Below are positions 8,643-17,229 of a stretch of DNA of 64,000 nt, in pieces (position 1 is the stretch's first letter; each line of letters starts with the position of its first letter). Origin of the DNA: Firm-13 sp037143795. GTDB taxonomy: Bacteria > Bacillota > Clostridia > Saccharofermentanales > Saccharofermentanaceae. Position numbers and translations under genes: made by a program. The stretch is taken from positions 62,001 through 126,000 of the forward strand of contig JBAWXZ010000004.1 of assembly GCA_037143795.1 (NCBI GenBank), in the 5' to 3' direction. Under the pieces are notes generated by a model, which had not been told where the DNA came from, searched no databases, and was given only the letters and a program-made list of their open reading frames with translations.

Positions 8643-9811
8643 TATAAAAATTTCTGTCCGTATGCCTCTATAGCGACTTCATTGGAAGTGCCTTCAGGCA
8701 GGGATTCCACGTGCCCTATTACCTTTGCTTCGATTCCAAATTCCGAAGCGATATTGATGATGTCCTGTGCCGCGGCGGGATCACAATAGAATTCCATTCT
8801 GTGTCCGCAATTGAATACCTGGAACATCTCCTTCATGGGAATTTCCCCTGAATCGAAGATTGCCTGGAAAATCGGCGGAAACGGGAACATATTGTCTTTT
8901 ACATAACGAAGATTTCTGCCGAAATCCCTGCATTTTGCCTGTCCGCCGCCGGTGCAGTGAATAATGCCGGAAATGGAGCTGCGATGTGCGGAAAGAATTC
9001 TGGCAAGGACGGGCAGGTATGTACGTGTAGGAGACAGGATTGCCTCGCCTACCGTCATGCTGCTTCCGGGAAGAGGGTCTTCCAGGCGGAATTTACCGCA
9101 ATATACTTTGTCCGCAGGAATCGTCTCTGATATCGACTCCGGATATTTTGCAAGATAGTATTTGGAAAGCAGCATATGTCTTGCTGCTGTAAGGCCATTG
9201 GACGAAATACCGGAATTCTCGCGATCCTCATATGTGGCTTTACCGGATGACGATAGACCTACGATAACGTGTCCCGGCCTGATGTTGGCAGCACTTATTA
9301 CATCTGATCTCTTAATACGCGCTACAATTGTCGAATCCACTATGAGTGTACGGACCAGATCGCCGACATCCGCCGTCTCCCCGCCCGTCATATGAATATC
9401 AATACCCAAATCATGGAGCTTACCGATTACTGCGTCATATCCGTTAATAATTGCCGCAATACAGGCGCCGTTAACACGGTGGGCATTGCGCCCTATCGTA
9501 TTGGAGAGGCTCATTCCGGATATAACACCGACACAGGCCAGGTCATCCGTGTTCATGACCAGCGAATCCTGTGCCAGGGAAGCAAACCAGGACACATCGC
9601 CGGTCTCCCTGTACTGCAGGTACGCGGCAGAGGATTTAGTACCCGCCCCGTCAGCGTGAACCGCAAGCGCATAGTCAGGGTCTCCTGCAATATCTTCGAC
9701 GAGTTTGCAGAAAGCGCCGGGAAAAACACCGCCGGACTGACCGGAGACCGCCTTCTTCACATCATCTTTTGTAGGGGATACTCCCCGGCTTAAGTATGAC
9801 TCTGCTGACAT
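8639..9811 (-). CDS. purM: Phosphoribosylformylglycinamidine cyclo-ligase (AIR synthase), Bacteroidetes-type PurM
   Basis: A 390-residue AIR synthase that closes the imidazole ring of the purine precursor (FGAM to AIR, using ATP). It resembles the roughly 390-residue form common in Bacteroidetes rather than the roughly 345-residue PurM usual in Firmicutes. Readable family blocks are YLSRGVS, HADGAGTKSS, QDSLVMNTDDLACVGV, TGGETADVGDLVRT, IVGLSSSGKATYE, SSNGLTAARH, LSPTRTY, CTGGGQAKC and VFNCGHRMEFY. The start has GGAGATTGTT. It stands alone between rnpB and tRNA-Lys, about 40 kb from purE-F-N-H-D, which lacks a purM. Other members of the superfamily (SelD, HypE, ThiL, PurL) do not share these blocks. 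It is likely the cell's working PurM, but a second copy elsewhere cannot be excluded. Confidence 0.88.
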   Translation of the reverse strand: MSAESYLSRGVSPTKDDVKKAVSGQSGGVFPGAFCKLVEDIAGDPDYALAVHADGAGTKSSAAYLQYRETGDVSWFASLAQDSLVMNTDDLACVGVISGMSLSNTIGRNAHRVNGACIAAIINGYDAVIGKLHDLGIDIHMTGGETADVGDLVRTLIVDSTIVARIKRSDVISAANIRPGHVIVGLSSSGKATYEDRENSGISSNGLTAARHMLLSKYYLAKYPESISETIPADKVYCGKFRLEDPLPGSSMTVGEAILSPTRTYLPVLARILSAHRSSISGIIHCTGGGQAKCRDFGRNLRYVKDNMFPFPPIFQAIFDSGEIPMKEMFQVFNCGHRMEFYCDPAAAQDIINIASEFGIEAKVIGHVESLPEGTSNEVAIEAYGQKFLY

Positions 9812-9880
9812 AACAATCTCCTTATTTATATATATTTAGCAACAAACATGTAATCAAATGACCGGAATATAGTAAAAATG

Positions 9881-10238
9881 TTTTCTGAGTAAACCTGTAA
9901 GCCGGGTTCTGTATTAGACGATCATCTATCTAGGCCGATAGTTCCTTATCGGCTCAAGCCGCCTCCCCGAGACCTGCGGACCACAGTATTGTCTCTCCAC
10001 GGCGTTGCTCCGGGTGGGGTTTACATAGCCGGAATGTCGCCAAACCGCTGGTGGGCTCTTACCCCGCCTTTTCAGCCTTACCTGCATTCCGAAGAATGCC
10101 GGCGGTATATCTCTGTTGCACTTTCCTTAAAGTCGCCTTCACCGGGAGTTACCCGGCACCCTTGTCCTATGGAGCCCGGACTTTCCTCACGTGCCGCCTT
10201 TCGGCATGCACCCGCGATCATCTGGTTTACTCAGAAAA
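9881..10238 (-). ncRNA. rnpB: RNase P RNA, class A
   Basis: The catalytic RNA that removes tRNA 5' leaders. On the minus strand the conserved P4 halves are present: GAGGAAAGTCCGGGCTCC near the 5' end (about 10180) and ACAGAACCCGGCTTAC near the 3' end (about 9905). Also seen are the GGAAAGTGCAACAGAGA block and the terminal P1 helix, in which CTGAGTAAACC pairs with GGTTTACTCAG. The length of about 355 nt suits class A, although some Firmicutes have class B. The 5' end overlaps the last codons of the nif3-like gene. A TTTTT run after P1 may end transcription. Confidence 0.96.
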
Positions 10239-11016
10239 CGACCTTATTATAATCTAAACCGGCGGCTATCGCTACCCCAAGTCCCGGAAACTGCAAATTG
10301 AGTCTTTTTTCAAGGCTGGGAAGCACAACACGTTCGCTGACATCATGCCCGACAGCCAAAGCAGCGATGCCCAGGGCACGAAGTTCAAGCATATGGTGAT
10401 GCTTGATTTCTCCGGAGATAACCAGGTCAACATGTGCTTTTGCCAGTTCAGGAATGGCGCTGCCTTCAAATGAGCCGCCTGCGACAAAGACACGTGTGAC
10501 CTGCATATCATGGTCCATGTTGATGAAGAATCCGCCGCCTTCAAGAATCTTCCGCAAGTATGTGCCCAATGTGAACAGGCCTGCTGCTTCAGCTAAATCA
10601 CCGCACAGACCGAAGGTTACACCGGTAATGGACATTGGGATGGATAATCCGACAATTTCTGCGAGAACGTGATTGACTCCGCCCTGTGTCCGGTCAAGAT
10701 TCGTATGGGCTGAAAAGACGCATATATCTTTTTTGATAAAATCGCGGACGAGTGCACCCTGCGGTGTTGCATAGTCAATTGAACCGATGGAAGGGAAAAA
10801 CAGAGGATGATGCGTAATCAGGAGTCCGGCATTTTCCTTTTCACACAATTCAAATGCTTCGCGGGTCGCATCAAGCGAAAGTACCGCATTTTTCACGGGG
10901 GCGGACCTGTCGCCGATCATCAGGCCGACGTGATCCCAGCTTTCCGCTAAATCCGGGGGAGCGAAATTTTCAAGATCTGTCAGGATTTCATCGATGTTGT
11001 ATACCCGGGCGTTCAT
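10231..11016 (-). CDS. Nif3-like dinuclear metal centre protein (YqfO/YbgI family)
   Basis: A 261-residue member of the Nif3/YbgI family, which forms hexameric rings with a two-metal site. The biochemical role is unsettled; some members are listed as GTP cyclohydrolase 1 type 2 homologues. Metal ligands are visible in LLITHHPLFF (about 65-74), SAHTNLD (about 102-108) and near the C-terminus in VGHDVSE. It lacks the central PII-like insert of longer Bacillus YqfO proteins. Its ATG overlaps the trmK stop by 4 nt, and its stop lies within the P1 helix of rnpB. The trmK-nif3 order is the usual one in Firmicutes. Confidence 0.92.
   Translation of the reverse strand: MNARVYNIDEILTDLENFAPPDLAESWDHVGLMIGDRSAPVKNAVLSLDATREAFELCEKENAGLLITHHPLFFPSIGSIDYATPQGALVRDFIKKDICVFSAHTNLDRTQGGVNHVLAEIVGLSIPMSITGVTFGLCGDLAEAAGLFTLGTYLRKILEGGGFFINMDHDMQVTRVFVAGGSFEGSAIPELAKAHVDLVISGEIKHHHMLELRALGIAALAVGHDVSERVVLPSLEKRLNLQFPGLGVAIAAGLDYNKVVF
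10246..10274 (-). promoter_or_regulatory. rnpB promoter inside the nif3-like coding region
   Basis: TATAAT at 10251-10246 lies about 7 nt before the expected RNase P RNA 5' end, within the last codons of the upstream gene. A weak -35 (TAGCGA, 10274-10269) sits 17 nt further up. This allows rnpB to be transcribed independently of the dnaG-trmK-nif3 operon. Confidence 0.65.
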
Positions 11017-11759
11017 GGCTTCACCTCATTTTCCGTTGATTGCCCCTCCAGGATATGATCAATATCGGAAAGCACTTCTGCGAGCCCGGGGCGTGCACGC
11101 ATGTGCTTTTTTAATACATTTCTTTGATGATGAAGATATTTGATGAAGTTGGGCGGACGTTTTCTGAGGAGGCACGGTCCGAGAATAAGTTCTGTAAGGC
11201 TTAAACCGGGGCCCTTCCGGCCGGTCCATTTTACAAGAAGGATACAGTAGAATTTATCCCGGTCCAGGCATACGCTTTCTTCTTCAATCGAAAAGCCGCT
11301 GCCGGACAGATAGGTGCGAAGCTCCTCGAACGAACGCTGGGGCTGAAGTACAAAAAGTGTACTGTCGGGAAACATACCTTCATGGTCGGCCAGGGACTCG
11401 GATATGATGCGAATCATCTCAAGGCCGCCGAGACCGGAAAGGATAATGACGTCGCCATTTTGCAGCCGGATACCGTGCAGTCCGTCGGTGTGATAAACAT
11501 CAGCCTGCTGCATGACCCCCTGACGGCGTAGGTAGCGCCGTGCCGTCTCTGCAGGGTCCGCATGGATGTCGGTTGCCACCGCACGCCCTGCGATGTGATT
11601 TTCAAGGAGCCAGGCGGGTACATGACCGTGATCCGATCCGATGTCGAGCACTCGTTCGCACGGGGGCACGGCAGACACAATTTCCATAAGCCGCACGGAA
11701 AGCTGCGTTGGTTTGATTGTTACGGCAAAATGAATAGGATCGGATTCGTCAGTCATCAT
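11013..11759 (-). CDS. trmK: tRNA (adenine(22)-N1)-methyltransferase
   Basis: A 248-residue class I SAM-dependent methyltransferase that makes m1A22 in tRNA. The SAM-binding motif VLDIGSDHGHVPAWL (about 37-51), ATDIHADP (motif II) and ILSGLGGLEMI (motif IV region) match TrmK/YqfN. It is followed by a C-terminal helical segment. The start overlaps the end of dnaG by 11 nt and the stop overlaps the nif3-like start, so translation of the three genes is coupled. In Bacillus and many clostridia sigA/rpoD lies between dnaG and trmK; here it is absent. Confidence 0.93.
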   Translation of the reverse strand: MMTDESDPIHFAVTIKPTQLSVRLMEIVSAVPPCERVLDIGSDHGHVPAWLLENHIAGRAVATDIHADPAETARRYLRRQGVMQQADVYHTDGLHGIRLQNGDVIILSGLGGLEMIRIISESLADHEGMFPDSTLFVLQPQRSFEELRTYLSGSGFSIEEESVCLDRDKFYCILLVKWTGRKGPGLSLTELILGPCLLRKRPPNFIKYLHHQRNVLKKHMRARPGLAEVLSDIDHILEGQSTENEVKP

Positions 11760-13620
11760 CCAATTGCTCCTTCCGCTCCCTGATATACCGGATATAATCA
11801 GCTATCTGCTGAAAATTCTTAACAGTCGCTTCCCGGTCAATACCCTGAGGCATCTTATCGAGAAGCTTGGCCAGTTCATCTTTTTTTGCAGCGTATACCG
11901 CGATACGGAGTGTATATATTGATCGAAGAACATGCCAGATCCTCTTCTTCTCATCTGATACATTCTGTGTTCTCATCAGCAATTCTGACAGGACTTCACG
12001 GGCAGGCCTCTGATTGATGGTCCTGTCTTCCCCGAGATTCAAAAGACTGATGGCATCGAGTTTGGAATTATCCAGAAGCTTGATGGCTTCTGATGCAATA
12101 TCCCGCATTGTACCTGCTGAAAAATCCATAGGGATCGGCTTATCTTCCAGTTGATGGTAACTGCTGCCCAGACCCGCCAGAAGGCACAGAAGGACGACCT
12201 CATCATTCCTTGCACTCTCTCCTTCATTACGCTGCGGGAGGACCGACACCTGTCTTTCGAGCTGCCGTGTTGATTCCTTCTTCTCCTGCTCCGTCGTCTC
12301 CGTAGAAACACGCTCTGTCTCCGAAAGGACGCTCTTGACCGAAACCCCGAGAATCTGAGCCGCTTCACCTGCCGAACGTTCGCGGAGGACTTCGTTCGGT
12401 TCCCATGACAGGTATTTACAGGCAAGGTTCTGATAGGTACGTGCATCAAGGCGTCCGCTTACCATACTCTGCTTTTTGGCAACCAGCATAAGGTACTCCA
12501 TAACCGACAGCGCATCAGCTACAATCCGCCGGAAGCTTTCCGCCCCATGTTCCCGTATGTATTCATCCGGATCTTTCCCGTCGGGAACCATTGCTACCGA
12601 AATTTTGGTCGGAGTTGTACTATGGCGTTTGCCGCGCTGCAGCAGCATCTGAAGTCCCCGCAGAATGGCAGCCTGCCCGGCCGCATCAGAGTCATAGAAA
12701 AGGACCACTTCTTCCGTATAACGCGAAATCAGGTCGAGCTGGCGCTCTGTAAGCGCTGTTCCGAGGGAGGCAACCGTATTAATGACGCCGGCCTGGTGCA
12801 TGGAAATAACATCCATATAGCCCTCGACGATGATCATTTTTTTCTCTTTGCTCGCCTTTGCAAAATTGAGGGCATACAAATTCCGTTGCTTGGAATAGAT
12901 AACAGTCTCCGGCGAATTAATGTATTTCGGGTTCCCGTCACCGAGGATACGTCCGCCGAAAGCGATGACTTTACCGAGAACATCAAATATCGGGAACATA
13001 AGGCGTCCCCGGAAAAGATCCAGGAGCTCGCCCTTTTTGCCTTTTGTAAAGAGCCCGCACTGGGCCAGTATGTCGTCCGTGAAACCTTTGGCCTTAAGAT
13101 GCCTGTAAAGGCCGCCCCAGTCGTCCGGTGAATACCCCAGGCCAAATGCTTTGGCTGTAGTCCCGGTAATCTTCCGGTTCGACAGATACTCCCTTGCCGT
13201 CTTACCGCGCGGTGACATCAGATTCTGATAAAAATACCGGGCTGCCTCTACCAGAGACTCCCGCACTTTTTCGCGAATCTGCGCCTCTTTCCGGTAGGAT
13301 TCATCTTCCGGTTCGGGGATACGGATTTGCGCACGTTCCGCAAGCAGTTTGATTGCATCGAGATAACCGCACTTCTCTATCTCCATCATGAAATGGATGA
13401 CATTACCGCCTTTGTGGCAGCCGAAGCAGTAATAAATCTGTTTGGAAGTGGATACCGAAAAGGACGGGGTATCCTCCGAATGAAAAGGGCATAAACCGAA
13501 CAAATTCTGACCGGATGTCTTGGAGAAACGCACGTATTGCCCCACAACGGATGCAATATCGTTGCGCGCAATAATCTCCTCTATGATGTTTTCAGGAATC
13601 CCCCCCGAATGACCAGCCAC
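11749..13620 (-). CDS. dnaG: DNA primase
   Basis: A 623-residue primase that makes RNA primers at the replication fork. An N-terminal CHC2 zinc finger is present (CPFHSEDTPSF...YYCFGCHKGG, about 44-73), then the catalytic core with RGRLMFPIFD and a Toprim fold (IVEGYMDVI, about 264-272, with the acidic LFYDSDAAG). A helical C-terminal helicase-interaction region follows. The start is GTG 13620, with GGCGGTG upstream, placing the zinc finger at its usual distance from the N-terminus. It heads the dnaG-trmK-nif3 operon. Length fits the family. Confidence 0.96.
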   Translation of the reverse strand: MAGHSGGIPENIIEEIIARNDIASVVGQYVRFSKTSGQNLFGLCPFHSEDTPSFSVSTSKQIYYCFGCHKGGNVIHFMMEIEKCGYLDAIKLLAERAQIRIPEPEDESYRKEAQIREKVRESLVEAARYFYQNLMSPRGKTAREYLSNRKITGTTAKAFGLGYSPDDWGGLYRHLKAKGFTDDILAQCGLFTKGKKGELLDLFRGRLMFPIFDVLGKVIAFGGRILGDGNPKYINSPETVIYSKQRNLYALNFAKASKEKKMIIVEGYMDVISMHQAGVINTVASLGTALTERQLDLISRYTEEVVLFYDSDAAGQAAILRGLQMLLQRGKRHSTTPTKISVAMVPDGKDPDEYIREHGAESFRRIVADALSVMEYLMLVAKKQSMVSGRLDARTYQNLACKYLSWEPNEVLRERSAGEAAQILGVSVKSVLSETERVSTETTEQEKKESTRQLERQVSVLPQRNEGESARNDEVVLLCLLAGLGSSYHQLEDKPIPMDFSAGTMRDIASEAIKLLDNSKLDAISLLNLGEDRTINQRPAREVLSELLMRTQNVSDEKKRIWHVLRSIYTLRIAVYAAKKDELAKLLDKMPQGIDREATVKNFQQIADYIRYIRERKEQLDDD

Positions 13621-13706
13621 AATTCACCGCCTGTTTCACTTCAACGCAAAATATCCTATCATTCGTTCTGTTCTGCCTTTTACAAAAAGGCATTGTGTTC
13701 CGCTTA

Positions 13707-14369
13707 TTACAAAAGCTGTGTCTGATTGATATATAATTCGAATGTCAGACCAAGAAAAGTCGCCGCTTTCCTGCACATTTTCATACGATTCAAAAATATT
13801 TCGAAATAATCCATAACGGGACAAATCGAAGTGTCAATCTCAATGGCAAGTTTGGCCTTCTGATCCTCGACAATAAGGGTCGAAGTCGTCGCCGCATAAT
13901 TCACACGGTCATGGATATCAAATGTTTTGGGTGAGCGGTTTGTGACACGGCTTCTATGGACATCTGCCTTGTCGGAAAGAATCAGGGCCGCCGCCATTTT
14001 GCTGACAGGTGATCCTTCTCCTTCGTCATGATTGGCAATTGCCATCATAACAGCCGCTGCATCTTCGTAAGACATACCTTTGCGGAGAAGCATGTCATAT
14101 GCCAGAAGAGCCCCGGACATTGCATGATGATTACGGTTCACTGCATTTCCTATATCATGAATATAGCCGGCAATTCTTCCAAGCTCGACCGTCTGCTCAT
14201 CTTCACCTGTCTGCTGAAGAATTTCACCGCACTTATTGGACACCAGGCGGCAGTGCCGAAAGGAATGTTCCGTAAATCCCAGGGAATTCATCTGCTGGGA
14301 GGAAGCCATCAAAAGCACCTTTACTTCCTGACTCTTCTGAATATCCTTAATCGTCAGCTTTGTAGCCAT
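13707..14369 (-). CDS. HD domain phosphohydrolase
   Basis: A 220-residue HD-superfamily protein; substrate unknown. Metal residues are visible: H in TEHSFRH (about 34-40), the HD pair in YIHDIGN (about 69-75), H in HHAMSG (about 81-86) and H/D in IANHDEG (about 110-116), with a final D in LSDKADVH. The RSPKTFDIHDRVNYA block marks a clostridial subfamily. Its ATG shares one base with the carbonic anhydrase stop (TAATG), so the pair is coupled. The region 13621-13706 before dnaG has only a short hairpin (TGCCTTTT/AAAAGGCA). A role in nucleotide or cyclic-nucleotide turnover is possible but not shown. Confidence 0.85.
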   Translation of the reverse strand: MATKLTIKDIQKSQEVKVLLMASSQQMNSLGFTEHSFRHCRLVSNKCGEILQQTGEDEQTVELGRIAGYIHDIGNAVNRNHHAMSGALLAYDMLLRKGMSYEDAAAVMMAIANHDEGEGSPVSKMAAALILSDKADVHRSRVTNRSPKTFDIHDRVNYAATTSTLIVEDQKAKLAIEIDTSICPVMDYFEIFLNRMKMCRKAATFLGLTFELYINQTQLL

Positions 14370-14884
14370 TACTTTGCCTCCATGGACTGATACTCAACTG
14401 AAAGCTGAACATATTCCATCGCGTTTGCTATATTGACCTGCCTGACAGCGGGATTCAGTTCTTTCTTGAATGTTGCAGGAATTCCTGCAAAAAGCGTGTT
14501 CGGGGGAATATCCGCCCCTTCTTTTACAACGGCGCCCGCTGCGACTACGGCGCCTGCACCGATAACAGCGCGGCTCAGGACTATTGCACCCATTCCGATC
14601 ATCGCACAGTCACCGATTGTACAGCTGTGAAGAATGACACCATGCCCTACCGTGACGTTCTCACCGATAATAAGCGGAACATCTTTGTCGCAGTGAACAA
14701 CGCAGTTGTCCTGGATATTCGAATTCCTGCCAAGATGAATATTCGCCTCGTCGCCACGGAGGACAGCACCGAACCAGCAGCTGCTGCCGGTCTCAAGAAC
14801 CACATCACCGATCACGCATGCAGTCGGTGCAGCATAGGCATTTCCCTCGAGCGTCGGCCAGATTCCATTATATGAATAGAGCAT
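14369..14884 (-). CDS. Gamma-class carbonic anhydrase family protein (YrdA-like)
   Basis: A 171-residue left-handed beta-helix protein of the gamma-carbonic anhydrase/PaaY/YrdA group. Hexapeptide repeats run through residues 11-135. The zinc ligands are in place: H64 (VVHCD), H81 and H86 (VGHGVILHSC). C-terminal helices complete the trimer fold. The start has CGGAGGTATCTT. Many bacterial members show weak or no carbonic anhydrase activity, so the reaction is uncertain. It is the first gene of a unit with the HD hydrolase. Confidence 0.9.
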   Translation of the reverse strand: MLYSYNGIWPTLEGNAYAAPTACVIGDVVLETGSSCWFGAVLRGDEANIHLGRNSNIQDNCVVHCDKDVPLIIGENVTVGHGVILHSCTIGDCAMIGMGAIVLSRAVIGAGAVVAAGAVVKEGADIPPNTLFAGIPATFKKELNPAVRQVNIANAMEYVQLSVEYQSMEAK

Positions 14885-14942
14885 AAGATACCTCCGAAAA
14901 AATAATCATAAGTTATAAAGTTATTGTAACATAACTTGCCTG

Positions 14943-16382
14943 TCATTCCTGAGCGACAGCCAGCCAAAGTGAACATTCAAGGCGCTTTTGAGCAAGCCGG
15001 CATCCGACCTCATAAATTCCGTCAAGGGAGCCTGTCGCATGAAGGCTGTTTGCAGCACACCCGCCTCCGCAGGTATAACGTGCGAAACAGGATTTGCAGG
15101 CAGTCTTGCTGGGCATAAGGCGATCAATAAAAATTTTGCGGACTTCCGGGATCAGAATATCCCCGGCCTTTTTGCCGGGCAGCAGCTGTCCCTTATCATC
15201 CAGGAGAGCAGCAAAATCATGGACGTTACCCATACGGTATGCCGTGTCCCCGGCAAATTGATGGCAGGGATAAATATCCCCGTCCGGTGTTACGGCACAA
15301 TACTCGGCACCGACACCGCAGCCTTTCAGCCTCTTATAAACACACGGACCACCCTTCATATCCATTATGAAGTGGAAAAAATGCACGGGATCGCCGTTTT
15401 TTCTGGTCTCAAGAATATACTCTGCCAGATCCTCGTATTCCTTCTCGATCTGAGGGAGGTCTTCCATACGAATCTCGTATCCGGCTCCGTCCTCAGCTAC
15501 AACCGGTTCAACCGAAATTTGCCTTGCTCCCAGGGCGTCCGCCAGATGCATAACGTCTTTTGAAAAATCCAGGTTACTTTGCGTAAAGGTACCACGCACA
15601 TAATGCTCTGAGTAAACGGCATCTTCCGCTGTCCTTGCCTCAAGGAAGGCTTTGATGCGTCCGGAGACAGCCTCATACGATCCCTTTCCTCCAATGCCGG
15701 GACGCATATAGTCATGCACTTCCGGTCGTCCGTCAATACTCAGCACGCAGTTCTTCATATGCTGATTAATAAATTTCGTTTTCTCCTCATCGAGAAGAAG
15801 CGCATTTGTCGTAATCGTAAGACGAATATCTTTACCGGATTCCCTGCTTTTTGCTTCACAGTAATACGTAAGGTCCACAACGACCTGCCAGTTCATAAGC
15901 GGTTCCCCGCCGAAAAAATCGACATCCAGATGATGCCGTTTGCCTGATCCGGCAATAAGGAAATCAATCGCCTGTTTTCCTGTCTCCAGGTCAAGCATGG
16001 ATCGTTTTCCTGTTCCGAAATCACCTGTTCCGGCAAAGCAGTAGCGGCAGCGCAGATTGCAGTCATGGCATATATGCAGGCACATCGCCTTAATGGTCGG
16101 TGCTTCCGGATAAAGCGATGAGAAGGATACTTCCCGGGCGGCAGAAAAAAGACCATTTTCCTGAATCAGTGCATTTATATCTTCCCTGCATTCCAGTATC
16201 TCATCCAGTTTATAGTTTTTTTCGGCCGAGAGTTTCTCAAAGTCCGAAAGATCCGGCACTTTACCGTCTTTGGCAATGTAGGCAAGAAGCACATCATAAG
16301 CCATGGCATCAAGCTCATGAAGTGCGCATGATTCGGAATCGTATGCGATATATTTACCTTTCATTTCAAATGCATGAACCAA
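14943..16382 (-). CDS. scfB: SCIFF thioether-forming radical SAM maturase
   Basis: A 479-residue radical SAM/SPASM enzyme that forms thioether bridges in the SCIFF peptide encoded just upstream. The start is TTG at 16382 with GGAGG six nt upstream; the first residues (VHAFEMKGKYIAYDS) are the family's usual N-terminus. The RiPP-recognition-like region covers about 1-95. The radical SAM cluster is CNLRCRYC (CX3CX2C, about 108-115), followed by FFGGEPLMNW. SPASM auxiliary-cluster cysteines lie in CGVGAEYCAVTPDGDIYPC (about 360-378) and CKSCFARYTCGGGC (about 432-445). C. thermocellum CteB is the characterised homologue. A terminator in the 148-nt gap after scfA should lower its expression relative to the peptide. 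Confidence 0.95.
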   Translation of the reverse strand: MVHAFEMKGKYIAYDSESCALHELDAMAYDVLLAYIAKDGKVPDLSDFEKLSAEKNYKLDEILECREDINALIQENGLFSAAREVSFSSLYPEAPTIKAMCLHICHDCNLRCRYCFAGTGDFGTGKRSMLDLETGKQAIDFLIAGSGKRHHLDVDFFGGEPLMNWQVVVDLTYYCEAKSRESGKDIRLTITTNALLLDEEKTKFINQHMKNCVLSIDGRPEVHDYMRPGIGGKGSYEAVSGRIKAFLEARTAEDAVYSEHYVRGTFTQSNLDFSKDVMHLADALGARQISVEPVVAEDGAGYEIRMEDLPQIEKEYEDLAEYILETRKNGDPVHFFHFIMDMKGGPCVYKRLKGCGVGAEYCAVTPDGDIYPCHQFAGDTAYRMGNVHDFAALLDDKGQLLPGKKAGDILIPEVRKIFIDRLMPSKTACKSCFARYTCGGGCAANSLHATGSLDGIYEVGCRLAQKRLECSLWLAVAQE

Positions 16383-16451
16383 AGTACACCTCCGTACTAT
16401 TATCTGAAACCGGAATAAACACCGGCTATTTTCCGAAATTCACAGGGACAG

Positions 16452-16485
16452 AAAAATAGTGGAGACAGTATAACTATCTCCACTA
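16452..16485 (-). terminator. Intrinsic terminator between scfA and scfB
   Basis: On the minus strand TAGTGGAGA, an 11-nt loop, TCTCCACTA, then TTTTTC. It is a textbook Rho-independent terminator or attenuator placed after the peptide gene and before the maturase gene. Confidence 0.85.
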
Positions 16486-16530
16486 TCCGCTGGATCTCAT
16501 GTCATACAATAATGCCTTGAGAAATTACGT

Positions 16531-16674
16531 TCAGCGATCTGACTCGCACTTCTGGTTGGCAACCGTGCAGCTTGTCTTGCAGGCAGACTGGCAGGATGTC
16601 TGGCATTCTCCGCAAGCCTTGCCGGATACAGGAACTTTGACGCAGGCGGTCTGGATTGTCTTAATGTGTGTCAT
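16531..16674 (-). CDS. scfA: SCIFF (six cysteines in forty-five residues) precursor peptide
   Basis: A 47-residue RiPP precursor. It begins MTHIKTIQT, the conserved SCIFF leader start, and has the six core cysteines at C21, C24, C28, C32, C36 and C43, around the hallmark CGECQTSCQSACKTSC block. C32 and T37, the pair reported as thioether-linked in C. thermocellum CteA, are conserved in position. A seventh cysteine, C11, lies in the leader. The ATG at 16674 has AAGGAGATCAATT upstream. It lies between yajC and scfB, the usual clostridial context. The peptide's biological function is unknown in all species. Confidence 0.95.
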   Translation of the reverse strand: MTHIKTIQTACVKVPVSGKACGECQTSCQSACKTSCTVANQKCESDR

Positions 16675-16719
16675 AATTGATCTCCTTAAATGATGATGAA
16701 AAATCATTCGTGTGTAATA

Positions 16720-17058
16720 TTATTGCTGACGCGGAAGTATCGTACTGATTGCTGATTTCTTGTATGTAACCATTGTGTGGGCAACGCTTGTGGTAACGGT
16801 GATGTTGTCATCCTGGATATTAGCGATCGTTCCGACTAATCCGCCGATTGTAACAACGGTATCGCCGACAGCCATCTTGGCAACCTGAGCCTTAAGAGCT
16901 TTGTCGCGCTTGCGCTGCGGACGGATTGTGAAAAAATACATAAACCCGAACACAACTACCAAAAGACCGATCATAAGTGCGTTGCTTGTCCAGTCAGTCG
17001 CTCCGGTCGCAGCAGTCTTTGTAGTTGTAGCTGTAAGTAACAGTGATGAAAAAAGCAT
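16720..17058 (-). CDS. yajC: Preprotein translocase subunit YajC
   Basis: A small (112-residue) accessory subunit of the Sec translocon: an N-terminal membrane helix (ALMIGLLVVVFGFMYFFTI, about 27-45) is followed by IRPQRKRDK and a soluble domain with VGDTVVTIGGLVGTI. The start at 17058 is chosen because GGAGG lies 7 nt upstream; the in-frame ATG four codons earlier overlaps that ribosome site. It follows tgt and precedes scfA. The queA-tgt-yajC order is widely conserved. The gap 17059-17229 shows nothing beyond the ribosome site. Confidence 0.94.
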   Translation of the reverse strand: MLFSSLLLTATTTKTAATGATDWTSNALMIGLLVVVFGFMYFFTIRPQRKRDKALKAQVAKMAVGDTVVTIGGLVGTIANIQDDNITVTTSVAHTMVTYKKSAISTILPRQQ

Positions 17059-17229
17059 GATAACCTCCATTTAGCTGAAAATCAGCGTATCTGCATTCAA
17101 ATTAGTGCTTTTTATTTTATCATTCTGATGATGGAAAAAGCAAGGATATTAAGCAGAGAAATCAAAAACGCCGTGTTATGCAGACATATTTACTTCTGCA
17201 GCCTGATATTGCATCTCTTTCCTTGCTTA

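Noticed and set aside
8639..9811. Possible SelD, HypE or ThiL instead of PurM
   Set aside because: The N-terminal glycine/cysteine motifs of those families are missing and the blocks match AIR synthase.
13673..13691. Inverted repeat TGCCTTTT/AAAAGGCA as a terminator between the HD gene and dnaG
   Set aside because: It is short and is not followed by a T run on the minus strand, so read-through into dnaG is likely.
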